Assembly: GCA_020637235.1 (NCBI GenBank)
Contig: JACJWG010000005.1
Location: 189,204 to 253,203 of the forward strand
Direction: 5' to 3'
Source: Acidimicrobiaceae bacterium
GTDB taxonomy: Bacteria; Actinomycetota; Acidimicrobiia; Acidimicrobiales; Ilumatobacteraceae
DNA: 64,000 bases
Shown here: in pieces, positions 59,387 to 64,000 of the stretch
How positions within the stretch are numbered: the stretch's first letter is position 1
Layout: every line of letters begins with the position of its first letter
Notes under the pieces: model-generated
Databases searched by the model: none
What the model was told of the DNA's origin: nothing
What the model saw: the letters and a program-made list of their open reading frames with translations, nothing else
Position numbers and translations under genes: made by a program

Positions 59387-59416
59387 GAGCCGACGCTACC
59401 GACACCACACCGAAAC

Positions 59417-59432
59417 GTCAACAGATGTTGAC
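59417..59432. promoter_or_regulatory. Probable operator of the BrnT-like/HTH operon
   Basis: GTCAACA and TGTTGAC form a perfect 7-bp inverted repeat around GA, 31 nt upstream of the BrnT-like ATG. This is a fitting place and form for autorepression by the HTH protein. Confidence 0.55.
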
Positions 59433-59441
59433 GCGCAATGA

Positions 59442-60214
59442 ACATCCCCAACCAGCGCTCGACCCGCTCGTAATGCCCGGTATGTGCGCTGTCTGCAAGG
59501 GCGGTGGGCGCACAGATCAGCGGATCTCTCCGGGCGACTGGGCGCATGAGAAGGGCGCCGTGGACCACTTGGCTCTCACGGTAGCTCTCCTCTGGCACCT
59601 GGCCGGAGGGTGTGAACCGGCTGAGCGGGGGTGACGCGTCGGATGGCGGAGGCCCGTCCGTGCGACGTGCTCACCGGCCGGTTCGGCCGAAGCGCCGAAA
59701 TCGGCTCTGAGCTGGTGCGACGTTCGTGGACGTTCGCCGACCTCCGGCCGAACGGATCGCGTTGTTCGCGTCCGCGAAGCACGGGCTCCGTGGCCGGAAC
59801 TGGGTCGCCCGGTTCCACCACCGATGGCTCCGACGATTCGGCATCCACCGCCTCACTGGCGGTCCGCAGGGCAATGGCGCATGCGACCTGATGAACGATG
59901 TCGGCAAGCCTGTGTGCGGGAGCACCGCACGCACGGTTGGAAAGGGGGCCGCTGCCGAACCGGAGCCGGGGCGACGACGAGCGGCGGAGGCGGCGACGCG
60001 CAGCGCGAAGCTGCTGTTGCTCACTGCTGTCGGTGGACGTCGGGTGCGCTCCAGGTCGCTGAGCGAGCAGGAGCGCACCAGACGCCTGATTCCAGCGGCT
60101 CGACCCGCGCCCGATGCCTGGTGTGTGCCACCCGCCAGAGCCGCGAGCGGCGGTGCAACCACTCGTACCCGTCACCGGAATCCCTCGCCGGCCGACGTCC
60201 AGCGTGGCGACGGG
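59442..60214. other. Gene-poor stretch at the right end of the island
   Basis: No convincing gene on either strand: the open frames have no family-like composition. It contains the right copy of the 21-nt repeat, and two degenerate copies of a longer segment at 59451-59488 and about 60092-60129 (CTCGACCCGC with GATGCCTGGTGTGTGC or AATGCCCGGTATGTGC). These look like remnants of a repeated or mobile sequence. Confidence 0.5.
59665..59685 (+). repeat. 21-nt direct repeat, right copy
   Basis: Exact copy, in the same orientation, of the sequence at 54784-54804 that joins the 3' end of tRNA-Sec. The two copies enclose 4.9 kb of toxin-antitoxin genes and pseudogenes. Confidence 0.7.
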
Positions 60215-61765
60215 TCAGCCGATCAGCCGGGCGCGCAGGTTGGTCAGCAGCGCTGATGCAGCGGTGGCGTCGGCGGCGGTGCCGAAGAGGTGGAAATCGG
60301 GGCGCTGCAACGCCCCGCGAACCGGGTGCTCGTCGAACCAGCGGCCGAAGGTGGGATCAGCGGCGTCCACGCCCACGACGCTGCCGCCGATCGCGGCGAA
60401 CCACTCGCCGAGCACCGGGTCGATCGAAACCGGATCGTCGATGGTCACGAGACGCCATCCTGCGCCGTGGACGTCGTCGAACGGCCGGCCGTCGACGGCG
60501 CCCTGCACGAAGAGGTGTCCGGCGAGCGGTGCATCGGGATCGGTGCAGCCACCCACCAGCCCGGGCAGACCTGGCGTCGGTATCGGATCCGCGGTCACTG
60601 CGGCCGACATCGCCGCGTCGCGTGCGGCGGCCTCGGCCGGGTCGGGCACGCAGATCACCTTGCCGAGCTCGATCGCGAACTCGATCGCCTGGCGCACGTG
60701 CGGCAACCGCTCGCTGCCGTAGGTGTCGAGCAGCGAGTCGGCAGCCGCACCGCGCAGCACGAGGTCGAGCTTCCACGCGAGGTTGGCCGCGTCGCGGATG
60801 CCGGCGCACATGCCCTGCCCGGCGAACGGTGGCGTCTGGTGTGCGGCATCGCCGGCCAGGAAGACCCGGCCCCGGCGCCAGGTCTCGGCGTAGCGGGCCT
60901 GGAACGTGTAGGCCGCATGGCGCTCGAGCCGGGCGTTGTCGGGGCGCACGTCCCAGGACTCGAGCAGCTCCCACGCACGCGCGCCGTTGGCGAACTCCTC
61001 CGGGTCCTCGTCGGGGAGCCGCATGAACTCCCAGCGGCGACGACCCGGCCCGCCCGACACCGCCGTGGTGGGCCGCACCGGATCGCAGATCTGCAGGTTG
61101 ATCGGGTCGTACACGCGCGGTCGGTCGAGGATGACGTCGACGATGAACCAGTCGTAGAAGTAGCCGAGGTCGATCATGTCGACGCCGAGCGCGGCGCGAA
61201 CCGTGCTGTTGGCGCCATCGGCGCCGATGACGTAGGAGGCGGACACCTCGCTGCCGTCGGCGGCGACGAGCGACACCGAGCCGCCGACGCCGCCGACGCC
61301 GCCGACGCCGCCGACGCCGCCGACGTCGTGAACTCCGGTGATCTCGACGCCTCGCCTGACGTCGATGGTGCCGAGCGAACGTGCCCGTCGCTCGAGGATC
61401 GCCTCGAGCGCGGGCTGGGTGAACATCGACGCGCTCGGCCAGCCCGAGGGGGCGTCGCCGGCGGTGCCGAACCGCAACAGCGGGACGCCCTCGCCGTTGC
61501 GCCACTCGTACACGTCGGCGGGCTCGATGATCTCGCGCACCTCCGCTCCCACCCCGCACGCCTGCAGGATGCGACCGACCTCGTGGTCGAAGTGAACCGC
61601 CCGCGGCAGCGGGTACGGGTCGGCGAAGCGTTCGAGCACCACGACCCGGTGACCGCGCTGGGCGAGCAGCACCGCGGCGACGAGCCCGGTCGGGCCGCAG
61701 CCGACGATGGCGACGTCGTGGCGGTCCTCGTTCGGCGGGGAGGCGTCGGTCGACACGGTGTTCAC
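60215..61765 (-). CDS. FAD-dependent aromatic hydroxylase (MhpA-like)
   Basis: A 516-residue class A flavin monooxygenase: VAIVGCGPTGLVAAVLLAQRGH (FAD), IGADGANSTVRAALGV (the DG motif) and RVFLAGDAAHQTPPFAGQGMCAGIRDAANLAWKL (GD motif). It hydroxylates an aromatic ring using NAD(P)H, resembling 3-(3-hydroxyphenyl)propionate hydroxylase. The GTG at 61765 overlaps the dioxygenase stop by 4 bp. The product would be a catechol, the substrate class of the neighbouring extradiol enzyme. A Gly-Gly-Val repeat loop is encoded by a 9-nt tandem repeat. Confidence 0.9.
   Translation of the reverse strand: MNTVSTDASPPNEDRHDVAIVGCGPTGLVAAVLLAQRGHRVVVLERFADPYPLPRAVHFDHEVGRILQACGVGAEVREIIEPADVYEWRNGEGVPLLRFGTAGDAPSGWPSASMFTQPALEAILERRARSLGTIDVRRGVEITGVHDVGGVGGVGGVGGVGGSVSLVAADGSEVSASYVIGADGANSTVRAALGVDMIDLGYFYDWFIVDVILDRPRVYDPINLQICDPVRPTTAVSGGPGRRRWEFMRLPDEDPEEFANGARAWELLESWDVRPDNARLERHAAYTFQARYAETWRRGRVFLAGDAAHQTPPFAGQGMCAGIRDAANLAWKLDLVLRGAAADSLLDTYGSERLPHVRQAIEFAIELGKVICVPDPAEAAARDAAMSAAVTADPIPTPGLPGLVGGCTDPDAPLAGHLFVQGAVDGRPFDDVHGAGWRLVTIDDPVSIDPVLGEWFAAIGGSVVGVDAADPTFGRWFDEHPVRGALQRPDFHLFGTAADATAASALLTNLRARLIG
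61281..61325. repeat. Five-unit 9-nt tandem repeat inside the hydroxylase gene
   Basis: Five perfect units of CCGCCGACG (plus strand) encode a GGV-type repeat in the hydroxylase, in a surface loop between two strands. Copy-number change keeps the frame, so loop length can vary between strains. Confidence 0.85.
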
Positions 61766-62652
61766 CCCTGGCGCAGGGGCTGGTGGCCCCACTTCGAGAT
61801 CCGGTCGTATTGGCGGACGTCGTCCCAGTCGTCGCCCACGACGCGGCCGCCGTGGCCCACCTCGACGGCGAACCCGGCGGGGCTCGACACGTAGAAGCTG
61901 AACATCCCGTCGTTGTCGTGCGTGCCGAGGCCGTTCGGGATCGGCAGGTCGGTGGCGAATGCACGGTCGAACGCTGCGCCCACATCGTCGCGGTCGTTCA
62001 CCTCCACCATCAGGTGATGCAGCTTCTGGGGCAGCTCGAACGGCGCGCGGGCCAGCGCCACGCTGTGGTGGCGGCCGTTGCAGTGGAAGAAGCGCACCTC
62101 CAGGGCGAGCCCGGGTGCGAGCTCCATCTCGAGCCAGTCCGACATCGCGAGCCCGAGGCCGTCGATCAGGAAGGCGCACGACTCGTCGAACGCGGTGGTG
62201 GCGAAGACGACGTGGCCGAATCCCATGCCCTCGGTGAGGAAGCCGCTCGGCATGGCTGCGGACGTGAACGGTGTCGTGGCCTCGGCGAGCCCGGTGACCA
62301 CCTCGACCGGCACACCCCACGGGGCCATCGCCGTCGCCAACCGTCGCACCCGCCGCGTGGCGTCGCGAGCAGGGTCGCCGTCGGCGACCTCGACGCCGAT
62401 CGCGCGCAGGCGAGCGACCGTCTCGTCGAACGCTGCGTCGTCGATCGTCTCGAAGCCGACGAAGGCTGCGTCGTTCGCCGGGCCTGCGGTCACCACCAGG
62501 CGTTGCGCCTTGCCGTCGTTGCGCCACGTGAGCGCGCCGTCGGCCGTGGGCTCGCCCGCGACGAGGCCGATCACGTCGCCGAAGAACGGCGAGAGCGAGT
62601 GCGGGTCGGGCACCTCGATCCCGAGATAGGCGACCTCGATCCGGTGCTTCAT
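61762..62652 (-). CDS. Extradiol (catechol 2,3-type) dioxygenase, VOC family
   Basis: A 296-residue two-domain vicinal-oxygen-chelate protein. The C-terminal module has metal ligands His in GFGHVVF, His in KLHHLMVEV and Glu in FAVEVGHG, plus the catalytic-type HDNDGMFSFYV. It should open a catechol ring by meta cleavage with Fe(II). Homologues include BphC and HsaC-like enzymes. Coupled to the downstream hydroxylase gene, forming a hydroxylation and ring-cleavage pair. Confidence 0.9.
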   Translation of the reverse strand: MKHRIEVAYLGIEVPDPHSLSPFFGDVIGLVAGEPTADGALTWRNDGKAQRLVVTAGPANDAAFVGFETIDDAAFDETVARLRAIGVEVADGDPARDATRRVRRLATAMAPWGVPVEVVTGLAEATTPFTSAAMPSGFLTEGMGFGHVVFATTAFDESCAFLIDGLGLAMSDWLEMELAPGLALEVRFFHCNGRHHSVALARAPFELPQKLHHLMVEVNDRDDVGAAFDRAFATDLPIPNGLGTHDNDGMFSFYVSSPAGFAVEVGHGGRVVGDDWDDVRQYDRISKWGHQPLRQG

Positions 62653-62702
62653 CTGTGGTTCCCCCTCTGAGTTGGTGTCGCAGCGCGATCTCCGCGCGAC
62701 GA

Positions 62703-63344
62703 TCACGATCCGAAGATCAGCGTGCAGACGGCTTCGACGTGTGCCTCGATGACGGCGTCGTCGGTGGGTTCGAGGCCCGTCAGGCGGCGGCACTCGGGTC
62801 CGAGCACGAACATGCTGGGACCGGCGCCGGTGATGACGTAGTACAGGTGTTCCGCGGGGATGCGTGCGATGACGCCACGTTCGCTCAGCGAGCGGAGCAG
62901 CGACACCGTGCGTTCGTAGAGCGGCCTGATGTGGTGCTCGACGAGATGGTCCATGCGTGGCCCGTCGAACTTGCACTCCTGGGTGATGATCCGGTGCAGC
63001 TGGGGGTTCCGGGCGGAGAACCAGATGAACTCGCGGATCATCAACCGCGCCGTGGTCGGCTCGTCCACGCCGCGCAGTCCCTCCTGGCGGCCGCGCAAGC
63101 TCTCGCCGAGGGCCTCGAAGAGCCCGTCGACAGCCGCTCGCCAGAGCTCGTCTTTCGAGCTGAAGTGGTAGTTGAGGAGTGGCTGGGTGACGCCGGCCCG
63201 CTCGGCGATGGCGCGTGTGGTGGCACCGTCGAACGAACGCTCGCTGAAGAGGTCGAGCGCTGCAGCCAGGATGCGGTCGCGGGCAGGATCGGCGTGCGTG
63301 GTCGACGAGTGTTCGTCTCGGGATGACGAGCGACGAGCGGCCAT
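62703..63344 (-). CDS. TetR-family transcriptional regulator
   Basis: A 213-residue regulator with the N-terminal HTH: DRILAAALDLFSERSFDGATTRAIAERAGVTQPLLNYHFSSKDEL. The C-terminal helical domain binds an unknown ligand (perhaps the aromatic substrate). The ATG at 63344 was chosen over a TTG two codons earlier. It lies 50 bp upstream of the dioxygenase on the same strand, and divergent from the MBL-fold gene. Likely controls the catabolic pair through the inverted repeat upstream. Confidence 0.88.
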   Translation of the reverse strand: MAARRSSSRDEHSSTTHADPARDRILAAALDLFSERSFDGATTRAIAERAGVTQPLLNYHFSSKDELWRAAVDGLFEALGESLRGRQEGLRGVDEPTTARLMIREFIWFSARNPQLHRIITQECKFDGPRMDHLVEHHIRPLYERTVSLLRSLSERGVIARIPAEHLYYVITGAGPSMFVLGPECRRLTGLEPTDDAVIEAHVEAVCTLIFGS

Positions 63345-63361
63345 GTGCAAGACTTATCAAA

Positions 63362-63390
63362 CGATCAGGAAATGCGCAAGAGTCTGATCG
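63362..63390. promoter_or_regulatory. Inverted repeat between tetR and the MBL-fold gene
   Basis: CGATCAG (63362-63368) and CTGATCG (63384-63390) form 7-bp arms separated by 15 nt, in the 69-bp divergent intergenic space. A likely TetR operator acting on both directions. Confidence 0.5.
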
Positions 63391-63413
63391 GTCGAACAGT
63401 AGGGGGATTCGCC

Positions 63414-64000
63414 ATGACCGACGCCGCACCGCGCACCACCGTCACGCTCCTCGGCACCGGCGTGCCGCACCCTGCACCGGGTCGGGCCGGGGCGGCCACG
63501 CTCGTCCGGCGCGGCGACGTGGCGCTGCTGTTCGACGCCGGGCGCGGCGCCGTCCTGCGCCTCACCGAAGCCGGCGTCCGTCCGTTCGCGGTGTCGGCGG
63601 TGCTGCTGACCCACGTGCACAGCGACCATCTGGTGGATCTGGCCGATGTCGCCATGACGCGGTGGGTGGAGCAGCAACTGCACCGCACCGGCCCGCTGCC
63701 GATCGTGGCGGTCGCTGGGGTGGCGGCGCGTTTCGTCGAGCGGATGCTCGAGCCCTACGACGTCGACATCGACCTGCGCCGCGAGCACACCGGCGCCGAC
63801 GAGCCGCGAGTGACGCTCACCACGTTCGCCGCTCCCGTCGAGCCCACCCGGGTGTGGACCTCCGCCGACGGTGCCGTGTTGGTGGATGCCGTCGCCGTGC
63901 ACCACGAGCCGGTGCCCGAGGCCGTGGCCTATCGCGTCACGACGCCCGAGGGTGTGGTGGTGATCTCCGGCGACACCCGCGTGTGTGCGGAGGTGGAGGG
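63414..64000 (+). CDS. Metallo-beta-lactamase-fold hydrolase, N-terminal part
   Basis: The frame runs off the right edge (195 codons seen). The zinc motif THVHSDHLVDLAD (HxHxDH) follows GTGVPHPAPGRAGAATLV and LLFDAGRGAVLRL, a layout like ribonuclease Z/arylsulfatase-like and lactonase members. A second His region appears as VHHEPVPEAVAYRV and GDTRV. The ATG at 63414 has an AGGGGGA site. It is divergent from tetR and could hydrolyse a product of the aromatic pathway; that role is inferred. Confidence 0.85.
   Translation, partial: MTDAAPRTTVTLLGTGVPHPAPGRAGAATLVRRGDVALLFDAGRGAVLRLTEAGVRPFAVSAVLLTHVHSDHLVDLADVAMTRWVEQQLHRTGPLPIVAVAGVAARFVERMLEPYDVDIDLRREHTGADEPRVTLTTFAAPVEPTRVWTSADGAVLVDAVAVHHEPVPEAVAYRVTTPEGVVVISGDTRVCAEVE

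Noticed and set aside
59576..60175. A 199-codon minus-strand frame as a gene
   Set aside because: Composition is not protein-like, no start signal or domain is seen, and it crosses the repeat copy.
1..64000. CRISPR arrays, rRNA genes, complete insertion sequences or prophage genes
   Set aside because: None could be found in the window; no transposase, integrase or phage structural protein is present.

Overview
The window is very GC-rich DNA with tightly packed, often 1-4 bp overlapping genes. It looks chromosomal and actinobacterial: a SigR/RsrA-type sigma/anti-sigma pair, TopA with a lysine/alanine-rich tail, an F420-type LLM oxidoreductase, DUF2510 and DUF4244 proteins, a Tad pilus locus and a Ser/Thr kinase. 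The mix of families suggests an Acidimicrobiia (Ilumatobacter-like) bacterium; that placement is inference. It uses selenocysteine: selA runs off the left edge and tRNA-Sec (UCA anticodon) sits at 54.7 kb.

Layout. 0-2 kb: selA, dut, an ankyrin protein, a lipoprotein and a pair of tandem palindromes. 2-8.2 kb: a leftward set (epimerase, acyltransferase-like, hydrolase, FAD oxidoreductase, YibE/F, Nudix) plus a SIMPL protein. 8.3-14.5 kb: LysM/M23 endopeptidase, a scramblase-like protein, a phosphatase-fold protein lacking its catalytic Cys, tilS, sigR/rsrA, marR and a hydrolase. 14.5-25.2 kb: the most interesting region, a probable unrecognised RiPP system. It has three tandem precursor-like peptides with a shared Cys/Trp core, a radical SAM/SPASM maturase, an exporter fused to FHA and cyclic-nucleotide-type domains, a GAF protein, a cytosolic subtilase and, convergently, a transmembrane Ser/Thr kinase and a zinc-ribbon membrane protein. 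25.3-28 kb: two P450s and tRNA-Thr(CGT). 28-40 kb: AddAB-type recombination nuclease, holB, tmk, a DMT transporter and topA. 40-49 kb: a four-gene ABC importer, an MMPL transporter, rsgA and an LLM oxidoreductase. 49-54.6 kb: an iron-sulfur photolyase-like protein, a STAS protein and a tad locus. 54.7-59.7 kb: tRNA-Sec followed by a toxin-antitoxin-rich, pseudogene-rich island bounded by an exact 21-nt direct repeat. 60.2-64 kb: an aromatic-ring hydroxylase / extradiol dioxygenase pair with a TetR regulator, and a partial metallo-beta-lactamase-fold gene.

How the genes may work together. In the RiPP region the SPASM enzyme would modify the Cys/Trp cores, the subtilase could remove leaders in the cytoplasm, and the FHA-ABC protein would export the product under phospho-control by the kinase. 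This is inferred from gene order and domains. The island next to tRNA-Sec holds MazEF, two VapBC-type pairs (one with an in-frame UGA), a HEPN-motif gene with a small partner, and a BrnT-like/HTH pair, and looks like a decayed acquired segment.
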